From Bacteroidota bacterium (GTDB lineage Bacteria > Bacteroidota > Bacteroidia > Flavobacteriales_F > PHOS-HE28): 39,766 nt of DNA. Within the stretch, counting starts at the first letter, position 1; each line of letters starts with the position of its first letter. Below, piece after piece: positions 32,265 through 39,766 of this stretch. The position numbers were made by a program, and so were the translations under genes. Location of the stretch: NCBI GenBank assembly GCA_018266475.1, contig JAFEAI010000054.1:1-39766 (forward strand), read 5' to 3'. The notes below the pieces were generated by a model. The model ran no database searches. It saw only the letters and a list, made by a program, of their open reading frames with translations, and had not been told where the DNA came from.

Positions 32265-34079
32265 TTATGGGTTTATTGGAGCTGTTCCGAATAGCAGAAT
32301 TGGAAATGGCACTCCTATTGTACCACCAGGCGTATGGATCGCATGTCCAATCACCGTGGCGATATTTCGCCAAAAATATCCCTTCCATGGACGCATATTA
32401 AAATCATACATTTCAAATCCCAAGTATGAGTGAACGGAACTCCTATCATTGGATAGACTTAGTGCTAATGTTCCATATACCATGTTATCGGATAAATTGC
32501 TACCGTATCCACCCAAGAGATTGAATTCCGTATATGGTTGCGTGAGGCTGAAATCCGATGAGCCAATGCCGCTCAGGTCGATCGTTGAAAGGGGAGTTGA
32601 CAATGGCGCGCCATAGCCATGCTGGTAGTGCCACCAGGCTTGCCCCCAATTGATGCCATTGGGGTGCGTGTAAGTGATGCCCCCGCCTTCTAAAGAGGCT
32701 TGAAGCAGTTCACGCCCATGGACCATGTAGCTTCGGCCCTGCTCGGTATTGCCATAGATCAGGCCTGCCACACTGCCAATTGCTGCCCCTATGCCAGCGT
32801 AATAGCCACCAACTTGGTTGGCAATGTGTGTATCCCAGTTTGAATTCATCAGGCCGACACCAAAGCCCGTGGCATAACCGGCTACGGCTCCGGCTGTACC
32901 CATGGATAGGCCAAATGCGGCAACAGATCCGTTGGTGAATGCGGAGAATAGCCCTGTCCCGGACAAGGCCATTCCCGCATGCATGGCCCCAATTCCTGCA
33001 CCGGCGCCGACGACGGCTCCAATGCCTATGCCAGCCCAGGTCTTTCCCGAGTTGTAGTCCCATTTCCCCGGATTCCATTCGCCACCATTTGCACCGGAAC
33101 CACCCAAATACCCGAAAATCGCTCCGCCGATCAGTGCGGCAACGACTACCGGGTTCTCCCCGCTCGGATCCGTATACTTCAACGGGTTATTCCCCGCATA
33201 GCTGTACCTGTTGTATCCCTGGGTGCCCAAGCCGCCCTGCACGTAGTTGTCCGCGCTGAGCATGCGCCCGTTGAGCGGGTCGTACAGGCGGCCGTTCATG
33301 TTGATCAAGGAGAAGGGCTCAAGGTGCTCATGCCCGGTATAGCCCCGGTACAGCCAGGCGGGCGGGTTGGGCACCGAGGTGTAGAGCCAGGTGTCGGGGT
33401 TGCGGCGGCGGCCCCAGGCATCGAAGTTCTGCTCGGCCATGATCTCCGGCGGGCCGCTGTTGCCGCCCCCGAGCAGCTCGGGTGAGAAGGTGTGCTTGGT
33501 CACCGCCACAATGCTGCCCAAGTGGTCCTTGTATATCGCGTAAGCCGTTTGGGCCCCGCCTGGTTCGGCCACGATCAAGGCGCAGAGGCCGTCGCCGCCC
33601 TCCACGTAGAGGATCTTGCGGTCCGTGGAAGGGTTGCCGTTGAGGCGCTGGGTCTCCAGGCCGTTTTCGTACCAGCGTTCCTCCACGGTGCTCTGGGTGG
33701 TCATGTTGCGCAACTTGCTGTAGTTGCGCTGCTGGTCCGCGTCGTAGGTGTATTCCAATAGATAGGAAGTACCGCCGATGGTCTCGGAGAGGCTGGCAGG
33801 CTGGTGGAAGCTGGTGTAGGCGATGGCCTGCGGGCCGGGTGTGATGGCCAAGGGCGGGTCATCAAAAGGGAAGGGGTAGTCGGCCCCGGTGGCTGAGGTG
33901 ATGCGGTGGAAGCTGTTGGTGCTGTACTTGCCGATGTCGGTGCGCGTGGCCAGGTTGCCCTTTGTGGTGCCGCCCACGGTGCCGTCGTAGGTGTAGCTAA
34001 TGGCCGGGTTGGATTGCAGGATGCCGCCGCTGGCGCGATTCCTGATTTTGTTCGGTTTATGCAGTGAGGCGCATACCAT
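32265..34079 (-). CDS. RHS-repeat protein with variable C-terminal tip (RHS-4), N-terminally truncated
   Basis: The 604-residue protein from the ATG at 34079 has about 16 unrelated residues, then RHS core from ASGGILQSNPAISYTYDG (17-34) to NNPLKYTDPSGE (297-308), with YKDHLGSIVAVT and EQNFDAWGRRRN between. The tip (309-604) has long Gly/Ala-rich hydrophobic stretches (AVVGAGAGIGAMHAGMALSG) and a soluble end (YLGFEMYDFNMRPWKGYFWR); I do not recognise its activity. Its N-terminal junction with non-RHS sequence lies near 34031. It is followed by the lipoprotein gene after two bases. Confidence 0.8.
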   Translation of the reverse strand: MVCASLHKPNKIRNRASGGILQSNPAISYTYDGTVGGTTKGNLATRTDIGKYSTNSFHRITSATGADYPFPFDDPPLAITPGPQAIAYTSFHQPASLSETIGGTSYLLEYTYDADQQRNYSKLRNMTTQSTVEERWYENGLETQRLNGNPSTDRKILYVEGGDGLCALIVAEPGGAQTAYAIYKDHLGSIVAVTKHTFSPELLGGGNSGPPEIMAEQNFDAWGRRRNPDTWLYTSVPNPPAWLYRGYTGHEHLEPFSLINMNGRLYDPLNGRMLSADNYVQGGLGTQGYNRYSYAGNNPLKYTDPSGENPVVVAALIGGAIFGYLGGSGANGGEWNPGKWDYNSGKTWAGIGIGAVVGAGAGIGAMHAGMALSGTGLFSAFTNGSVAAFGLSMGTAGAVAGYATGFGVGLMNSNWDTHIANQVGGYYAGIGAAIGSVAGLIYGNTEQGRSYMVHGRELLQASLEGGGITYTHPNGINWGQAWWHYQHGYGAPLSTPLSTIDLSGIGSSDFSLTQPYTEFNLLGGYGSNLSDNMVYGTLALSLSNDRSSVHSYLGFEMYDFNMRPWKGYFWRNIATVIGHAIHTPGGTIGVPFPILLFGTAPINP

Positions 34080-34132
34080 GGCGAACGTGCAAGGTACGAC
34101 TTCGGTGGCTTGCAATTCATTTCCGTTAAACT

Positions 34133-34224
34133 CCCCCCCAATTCGCGCAATCGTCCTTCGCTCGTGCGCTTGTGCTTCCCAAGGGATAGAGCGGGCACGA
34201 GCGGAGACGCTCGCGCCAGAGAAC
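34133..34224. repeat. ~92-bp dispersed repeat, copy C
   Basis: This third copy begins with a run of C and AATTCGCGCAATCG and ends GCTCGCGCCAGAGAA. It lies between the RHS-4 start and the surface-protein gene. Copies B and C face the same way and bracket the whole RHS/IS region. The rest of the gap 34225-34329 has only a possible promoter (GAACTTTG near 34315). Confidence 0.85.
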
Positions 34225-34329
34225 CGGGGCCATTGCCCGATAGCATAGCGGGCAACGGTACCGGCGATCCAGGGAGCGGCGGGCTATAATGCGGCGCGGA
34301 TCGCGGAAATCGCGAACTTTGCCTGTTCC

Positions 34330-36987
34330 ATGAAGGTGATCCGCATCCTTGCCGCCCTTGCGCTGTGCTGCTGGGGCTTTGCGGTGCGCGCCACGCACAA
34401 CGAAGCGGGCGAGATCCTGGTGTGCCATGTGGGCGGGCCGGGGAGCCTTACCTACGAGGTCACCATCATCACCTACACCAACCCGAACTCGCCGGCGGAC
34501 CGGCCCGAGTTCATTGTGACCTGGGGCGATGGCACGCCGCAGGACACCATTCCGCGCAATGCGGTGAACGTGATCACGGTGGGCGGCATCCTTACGCAGC
34601 GCAACCTGTACATCCGGCAGCACGTGTACCCCGGCCCGGGCGTGTACCTGCTGCAGTACATAGACCCCAACCGCGTGGCCGACGTGGTGAACATTCCGGG
34701 CTCGGTGAACGTGCCCATGTGCGTGCAGACGCAGATCGTGATCAGTGTGGCCGGCAACGATTGCAGCCCGCGCTTCCTGAACCCGCCGATACAGAACGCC
34801 TGCTTGGGGCAGCCGTGGATACACAACCCCGGCGCCTATGATACGGACGGCGACAGCCTCTCCTTTGAGCCCATGGTGTGCTTGGGCGGCGACCTGTCCA
34901 TCCCTGCGGACGGCCTTGGCGATCCCATTCCGGGGTACCAGTTCCCGAACCAGGTGATGCCCGGGGCCAACAACCAGTATTCCATTGATCCCGTAACGGG
35001 CACCATCACGTGGAACGCGCCGCAGCAGAACGGCATCTACAACATCGCCTTCCGGGTGCGGGAGTGGCGCATGATCAACGGGCAGTGGGTGTGCATAGGC
35101 TGGGTGGAGCGCGATATGCAGGTGATCGTGGGCCCGTGCAACAACCATCCGCCGGTGATCGCCGCCGTGCATGACACGTGCGTGGAGGCGGGCACCCTGC
35201 TGACGTTCGGGGTGCAGGCCACCGACCCGGACGCGGGCCAGACCATTACGCTGGACGCCTTCGGGGCGCCCTTCCAAGCGGCGAGCTCGCCGGCGGTGTT
35301 CACCTCCAGCCCCGCGCAAAATATCGTGTTCGGCAATTTCTCGTGGAGCACCAACTGCACCCATGTGCGGCAACAACCCTGGCAAGTGGTGTTCAATGCG
35401 CGGGACAACTATCCGCAGGTGCAATTGCAGGATTACAAAACGATGAACATCACCGTGGTGGCCCCCGCCCCGCAACATCCGCAGGCCGTGCCGCAGGGCG
35501 CCGCCATGCTGCTGTCCTGGGATGCCAGCGTGTGCGCCAACGCCACGGGCTACCGCATCTACCGCAGGGCCGGCTCGTACGGATATGTGCATGGCCACTG
35601 CGAAACAGGCGTGCCCGCCTATACCGGCTACCAGTACATCGGCAGCACCAGCGGGCTGAACGGCACCGGCTATACCGATACGGGCCTGGCCTTCGGGATC
35701 CGCTACTGCTACATGGTGGTGGCCACCTTCCCCGACGGGGCGCAGAGCTACGCCAGCGAGGAGTTCTGCAACATGCTGCAGCGCGACCTGCCCATTATGA
35801 CGCATGTGAGCGTGGGAACCACCGGCAATGCCAACGGGGTGGACACGGTGCGGTGGAGCAATGCGTACGACCTGGACACGTTGCAGTTTCCCGGGCCCTA
35901 TCTCTTCAAGCTGTACCGCGGCAGCGGATATGCCACGGCCGCGCAACTGGTACACACCACCGCCGCATCCGCCTTCCTGGCCAGCCCGGACACCGCCTTC
36001 CTGGACCAGGGGCTGGACACCCGCAGCGGCGTGCATGCCTACCGCGTGGAACTGTATGCCAACGGCGGCAGTACGTTGGTGGGGTCGGGCAATACGGCCT
36101 CCTCGGTGTTCATCACCGCCGAGCCCAACGACCAGCGGATCACCCTGCACATCAACTACAGCACACCGTGGCACAACACGCAGTTCGCCGTGTACAGGCA
36201 AGTGGCGGGCGTGTTCACCCTGATCGGATCGGCCACGCAACCCCTGTACGTGGATTCCGGGCTGGTGAACGGATCCAGCTACTGCTATTACGTGAAGGCC
36301 ATCGGGGCCTATGACAACCCCGCGCTCCCCGCGCCTTTGGTGAACTACAGCCAGGAGGTGTGCGCCACGCCGGTGGACCTTACCCCGCCATGCCCGCCCT
36401 CGCTTTCCTTGGTGAACGACTGCGAACTGCCGCTGAACACGCTCACCTGGAACAACCCCAACAACAGCTGCGCGCACGACACCTACCGCTACAACATCTA
36501 CTTCACCGACAGCATGGGCGGGCCCCTGGTGCTGATCCACACCATCACCGGCGCGGAGGACACCACCTTTGCGCACCATGACGGGCTGTCGGTGGCGGGC
36601 TGCTATGTGGTGACCGCCATTGACACGGCCGGAAATGAAAGCGCCTTCAGCAACCGGGTGTGCGGGGACAATTGCCCCGAATACACCCTGCCCAACATCA
36701 TCACCCCCAACGGCGACCGCGTGAACGACCTGTTCATTCCGTTCCCGTACCGCGGCGTGAAGGAGATCGACCTGCAGGTGTTCAACCGCTGGGGGCAGCT
36801 GGTGTTTTCCACCCATGACCCGGACATCCGGTGGAACGGCACGCTGGACAACACCGGCGCACCCGTGCCGGACGGCGTGTACTTCTACGTCTGCAAGGTG
36901 TTCTTCAAGCGCTTGAACGGCGCCGTGCCGGAGGTGTTGAAGGGAACCCTGCAGATCACCGGCGGAAACCACGCGCAGCACAACTGA
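34330..36987 (+). CDS. Secreted surface protein with T9SS type B (gliding-motility-associated) C-terminal domain
   Basis: The 885-residue protein has a signal peptide (about 1-21), then repeated Ig-like and fibronectin-like domains: a cadherin-like part with YDTDGDSLSF and NHPPVIAAVHD, and several segments with YRIYR or YRVEL motifs. The last ~100 residues (from about 777, LPNIITPNGDRVNDLFIPF) match the CHU_C/gliding-motility-associated C-terminal domain that sends proteins through the type IX secretion system. It probably acts on the cell surface in adhesion or binding. Its stop overlaps the riboflavin synthase start by one base (TGATG). Confidence 0.85.
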   Translation: MKVIRILAALALCCWGFAVRATHNEAGEILVCHVGGPGSLTYEVTIITYTNPNSPADRPEFIVTWGDGTPQDTIPRNAVNVITVGGILTQRNLYIRQHVYPGPGVYLLQYIDPNRVADVVNIPGSVNVPMCVQTQIVISVAGNDCSPRFLNPPIQNACLGQPWIHNPGAYDTDGDSLSFEPMVCLGGDLSIPADGLGDPIPGYQFPNQVMPGANNQYSIDPVTGTITWNAPQQNGIYNIAFRVREWRMINGQWVCIGWVERDMQVIVGPCNNHPPVIAAVHDTCVEAGTLLTFGVQATDPDAGQTITLDAFGAPFQAASSPAVFTSSPAQNIVFGNFSWSTNCTHVRQQPWQVVFNARDNYPQVQLQDYKTMNITVVAPAPQHPQAVPQGAAMLLSWDASVCANATGYRIYRRAGSYGYVHGHCETGVPAYTGYQYIGSTSGLNGTGYTDTGLAFGIRYCYMVVATFPDGAQSYASEEFCNMLQRDLPIMTHVSVGTTGNANGVDTVRWSNAYDLDTLQFPGPYLFKLYRGSGYATAAQLVHTTAASAFLASPDTAFLDQGLDTRSGVHAYRVELYANGGSTLVGSGNTASSVFITAEPNDQRITLHINYSTPWHNTQFAVYRQVAGVFTLIGSATQPLYVDSGLVNGSSYCYYVKAIGAYDNPALPAPLVNYSQEVCATPVDLTPPCPPSLSLVNDCELPLNTLTWNNPNNSCAHDTYRYNIYFTDSMGGPLVLIHTITGAEDTTFAHHDGLSVAGCYVVTAIDTAGNESAFSNRVCGDNCPEYTLPNIITPNGDRVNDLFIPFPYRGVKEIDLQVFNRWGQLVFSTHDPDIRWNGTLDNTGAPVPDGVYFYVCKVFFKRLNGAVPEVLKGTLQITGGNHAQHN

Positions 36988-37580
36988 TGTTCACCGGCAT
37001 TGTGGAGGAAGTGGGCGAGGTGGCGGAAGTGGGCTCCGCCGGGAGCAACAAGGACTATTGGATAAAGGCGGCCATGGCCGGTGAACTGCGCGTGGACCAA
37101 AGCGTGGCGCACAATGGCGTGTGCCTTACCGTGGTGGAAAAGGCCGGGGGCCGCTACCGCGTGACGGCGGTGGAAGAGACCTTGCAGCGCAGCAACATAG
37201 GCGCGCTGCGGCCCGGCGACGGGGTGAACCTGGAGCGCAGCCTGCGCGCGGGCGACCGCCTGGACGGCCACATTGTGCAAGGCCATGTGGACGCAATGAC
37301 CGTCTGCCGCTCCGTGGAGGAGCGCGCCGGCAGCTGGTGGTGTACCTTCGGGCTGCCGCCACAGGCCGGGCTGCTGGTGGAAAAAGGCTCCATCTGCCTG
37401 AACGGCGTGAGCCTTACCGTTGCGGCCCTGGCGGCGGATGCCTTCAGCGTGGCCGTGATCCCGTACACGCATGCGCACACCACCTTCCGCACGCTGCGCC
37501 CGGGGCACGCCGTGAACGTGGAGTTTGATGTGCTGGGCAAGTACGTGCAGCGGCTGATGGCCGGCCGCCTTCCCGCGTAG
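36987..37580 (+). CDS. ribE: Riboflavin synthase, alpha chain
   Basis: It dismutates two molecules of 6,7-dimethyl-8-ribityllumazine to riboflavin. The 197-residue protein has the two homologous lumazine-binding halves, each with its signature: MFTGIVEEVG at the start and HNGVCLTVV (about 43-51), then GHIVQGHVDA (about 93-102) and LNGVSLTVA in the second half. The ATG at 36987 overlaps the preceding stop codon, so translation may be coupled to an unrelated surface-protein gene. Confidence 0.95.
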   Translation: MFTGIVEEVGEVAEVGSAGSNKDYWIKAAMAGELRVDQSVAHNGVCLTVVEKAGGRYRVTAVEETLQRSNIGALRPGDGVNLERSLRAGDRLDGHIVQGHVDAMTVCRSVEERAGSWWCTFGLPPQAGLLVEKGSICLNGVSLTVAALAADAFSVAVIPYTHAHTTFRTLRPGHAVNVEFDVLGKYVQRLMAGRLPA

Positions 37581-37600
37581 CACAGCACCTTGCCGCCCAA

Positions 37601-37766
37601 CACTGGCGCGTCCGCGCTCGTGCCTGTTCGGTTTGCATGGAGTGCGGGCATTCATGAATTGAAGTGTCCGCCGGACCACGTGCAGGAAGTCGCTTTTCAA
37701 ATGGGACACGAGCGTGGACGCTCGCGTCAGTGAAGGGACACGAGCGTGAACGCCCGCGTCAGTGAA
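37601..37766. repeat. Repeat cluster: two 32-bp direct copies and one inverted copy
   Basis: Positions 37703-37734 and 37735-37766 are two adjacent 32-base copies with three differences, each starting GGGACACGAGCGT and ending CGCGTCAGTGAA. Around 37601-37622 the same motif occurs inverted (CACTGGCGCG...CGCTCGTGCC). The core CACGAGCG-x-CGCTCGCG-x-CAG is shared with the ~92-bp repeats A-C, so all belong to one dispersed family. The cluster fills the 222-base gap between ribE and the M1 peptidase. Confidence 0.75.
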
Positions 37767-37802
37767 GAGGACCTGGGGGTTATTCCCAAAGGCGGCTTGG
37801 CA

Positions 37803-39719
37803 TTACTGCTTCACGAAGCGCGCCCGCATCAGCCCTTGCTTCCCCTGCACTTCCAGCACGTACTGCCCGGGCGCAAGCTTGGACACGTCCAGGCTCTGCG
37901 CCCCTGCGCTGTTGTGCAGCACCGGCCGCCCCAGGGCGTCCAGCACGCGCACGCTGTGCTGCTGCACGGGCGCGGAGAAATGCCAGTTGATCCGGTCGGT
38001 GGCGGGGTTGGGGTGAAGCAGGACCACCGGGCCGGCGCCGGGCCCGCCCACCTGCGTCACCACGTCCTGGGCGCTGATCAGCCAGATCTCCGGGTCGAAC
38101 TGCACGGAATCCACCGTGAAGGGCAGGTGGAAGTTGAAGGATTGGCTGTTGACCGTGTTGTTCAGCACCACGGTGGTGTCCTGGCCGCCGGGTCCGAAGA
38201 ATTTCAACGGCACGGGCAAGGCAAAGAAGCTGACCGATGGATGGGAGGTGACCTGGGAGAGGTTCACCGCTACCGCGCCGGCCGCATCCTGCGACCATAC
38301 GGTGGTGTAGGAGGGGTACCCCTCGCCGGTGTACCAGTCTGCAAAGAAGCCCGTGAGGTCGAGCCCCGATGCGGCCTCCAAGTGGCCCTGCAGGTCGGCG
38401 GTGGTGGCGGTGCGGTAGGCCAGGGCAGGGTCGTCCAGGTAGTTGCGCAGCCCGGCATAGAAGGCGCTGTCGCCGCAGAGCCAGCGCAGCATGTGGATCA
38501 CCATGGCTCCCTTGTTGTAGGTGAGGCGGCCGCTGAAGAGGCGGTTCTGGTCCAAGGTATCGGTGCAAAAGACGCTGCCGCCGGGCTGGCTGGTGATGTT
38601 GTTGACGAGCCCGCGCTTCCAGATGGGCCAGTACACGGGGGCCAGGTGCTCGTAGGCCAGGCCGCTGAGGTAGGTGGCGAAGCCCTCGTTCAGCCACAGC
38701 TCGGCCCAGCTGCTGCAGGTCACCTTGTCGCCGAACCACTGGTGGGCCAGTTCGTGGTTGAGCACTTCGGGCCAGTATCCGCCCACGAAGCTCATGGTCT
38801 GGTGCTCCATGCCGCCGCCCCAATTGAACTGGGCGTGGCCGTATTTTTCCCGTGCAAAGGGATAGTCGCCGAAGAGCTGGTCGTACAGCGTGATCGTGGG
38901 CAGCAGGCCGGTGGCGCCGTTGACGGCATCGTTGTAGTTCTCGGGGTAGGCATAGGTGAGCACCAGCAGGTCGCCGGTGGCGATGGGTGCGTACTGTTCG
39001 TTCACTTGGTAGTTGGTGACGGCCACGCCCACCAAGTAGGGGTCGATGGGGTAGCGGTGGCGCCAGTGCCAGGTCACCTGGTTGCCCGTGGTGTCGCCGC
39101 CCATCAGCAGGCCGTTTCCGGCGGCCCGGTTGCCAAGCGGCACGGTCACGTAGGTGTCCATGGAGTCGATCTTGTCGTTGAGGTCGTCCTTGCACGGCCA
39201 CCAGTCCTTTGATCCGTAGGGTTCGCTCAGGGTCCACAGCACCGGCACGCCGGCATGGCTTTCGGTGGCGAAGCTGCCGAAGCCGGTGGTGGGCGGCTGG
39301 CCCTGGTAGGTTACGGTGAGGGAATCAAGCTGTCCGGCGGGCAGCGTGGCGGGCAAGTTGATCGTCAGCAGGTCGCCGGGACCATGGCTGAAGGCTACGG
39401 GAGCACCGTGCATCTGCACGGCGGTTACCTGCAGGCTGTCGCTGAGGTCCAGCACCACGGCATCCAAGGGCGCGGTGGCGGTGAACCAAGAAGTGACGGA
39501 CCCGCTGATGTGGCGCACGGCCGGGTCCAGTGTCCAGTGGCAGCGCGCATATTTCATGTCGAAGCCGCGGACAGGCGGCCCGCCGCTGCGCAGAACGCCG
39601 GGGAATGGCCGGCATTTCTCACGTTCGGCGATGCGCCCGATGGCATCGCGGTCGTAGGCGGGCTGGGCCAGGGCGGGTGCGGTGGCCAGGGCAAGGAGCA
39701 AGGCTGGAAGGTGGCGCAT
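37803..39719 (-). CDS. Secreted M1-family aminopeptidase with T9SS-like C-terminal sorting tail
   Basis: The 638-residue protein has a signal peptide (about 1-19). The zinc site is intact: His322, Glu323 and His326 (NHELAHQWFG) with Glu345 (LWLNEGFATY). The substrate-binding motif is GGMEH (302-306), a variant of GAMEN common in secreted M1 peptidases of this phylum. The last ~80 residues (about 560-638; LLHPNPATDRINW and VLDALGRPVLHN) match the T9SS type A sorting domain. It probably degrades peptides outside the cell or on the surface. Confidence 0.92.
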   Translation of the reverse strand: MRHLPALLLALATAPALAQPAYDRDAIGRIAEREKCRPFPGVLRSGGPPVRGFDMKYARCHWTLDPAVRHISGSVTSWFTATAPLDAVVLDLSDSLQVTAVQMHGAPVAFSHGPGDLLTINLPATLPAGQLDSLTVTYQGQPPTTGFGSFATESHAGVPVLWTLSEPYGSKDWWPCKDDLNDKIDSMDTYVTVPLGNRAAGNGLLMGGDTTGNQVTWHWRHRYPIDPYLVGVAVTNYQVNEQYAPIATGDLLVLTYAYPENYNDAVNGATGLLPTITLYDQLFGDYPFAREKYGHAQFNWGGGMEHQTMSFVGGYWPEVLNHELAHQWFGDKVTCSSWAELWLNEGFATYLSGLAYEHLAPVYWPIWKRGLVNNITSQPGGSVFCTDTLDQNRLFSGRLTYNKGAMVIHMLRWLCGDSAFYAGLRNYLDDPALAYRTATTADLQGHLEAASGLDLTGFFADWYTGEGYPSYTTVWSQDAAGAVAVNLSQVTSHPSVSFFALPVPLKFFGPGGQDTTVVLNNTVNSQSFNFHLPFTVDSVQFDPEIWLISAQDVVTQVGGPGAGPVVLLHPNPATDRINWHFSAPVQQHSVRVLDALGRPVLHNSAGAQSLDVSKLAPGQYVLEVQGKQGLMRARFVKQ

Positions 39720-39766
39720 GGGGATGCAAGGTAGGGCGGACAGCTGGCTTATTGGACGTGCAGGGC

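Noticed and set aside
34126-36981. A 951-codon open frame on the minus strand opposite the surface-protein gene
   Set aside because: It is rich in His, Val, Gly and Ala and lies exactly opposite a protein with clear T9SS motifs. High GC leaves few stop codons, so it is a shadow.
38800-38820. GGMEH instead of GAMEN in the M1 peptidase as a sign of lost activity
   Set aside because: This variant occurs in secreted M1 relatives of this phylum, and the zinc ligands and catalytic Glu are intact.
1-39766. CRISPR arrays and tRNA or rRNA genes
   Set aside because: No evenly spaced repeat-spacer pattern and no tRNA-like T-loop motif was seen; the repeats present are dispersed, inverted or short tandem types.

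Overview
The window looks like a high-GC chromosome segment from a marine or wastewater-type Bacteroidota, most likely Flavobacteriales. The signs are a type IX secretion (T9SS) type B C-terminal domain, a secreted M1 peptidase with a T9SS-like tail, TAnnTTTG-type promoter boxes, the pdxA-DUF177-rpmF-plsX-fabH-accB-accC gene order, and very large secreted RHS proteins. The family assignments come from reading conserved motifs by eye; no database search was run.

1-5.3 kb holds the minus-strand start of the respiratory complex I operon, nuoA-B-C-D-[toxin/antitoxin pair]-E-F, running out of the window on the left. A RelE-like toxin with its small antitoxin sits between nuoD and nuoE, and the toxin gene carries an apparent 1-nt frameshift. 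5.3-8.7 kb holds two polytopic membrane proteins of GT-C glycosyltransferase type. 8.7-16.1 kb holds the fatty-acid/phospholipid start cluster (accC, accB, fabH, plsX, rpmF, DUF177), then pdxA and a leucyl aminopeptidase, all on the minus strand.

16.1-34.3 kb is an accessory region. It contains a DUF6364-PIN toxin/antitoxin pair between two copies of a ~92-bp repeat; at least four 5'-truncated RHS genes or fragments sharing a near-identical core but carrying different C-terminal tips, three of them followed at once by a small exported AT-richer protein; a cobalamin riboswitch whose downstream gene has become a chimera with RHS; a 170-bp hairpin element inserted in that chimera; a GreA-like protein with a foreign beta-barrel tail; three outer-membrane proteins; one IS256-family and one IS3-family element. 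A third copy of the ~92-bp repeat closes the region at 34.13-34.22 kb.

34.3-39.7 kb returns to chromosomal genes: an 885-residue T9SS-exported surface protein overlapping riboflavin synthase by one base, a repeat cluster, and a secreted M1 aminopeptidase on the minus strand.

The most interesting reading is that the RHS region is a polymorphic-toxin cassette array of the form [core-tip][exported partner][core-tip][exported partner], maintained or degraded by recombination between the repeated cores, in which the exported partners point to toxins acting in the cell envelope. Several junctions are chimeric, so an assembly check on raw reads should precede any functional claim.
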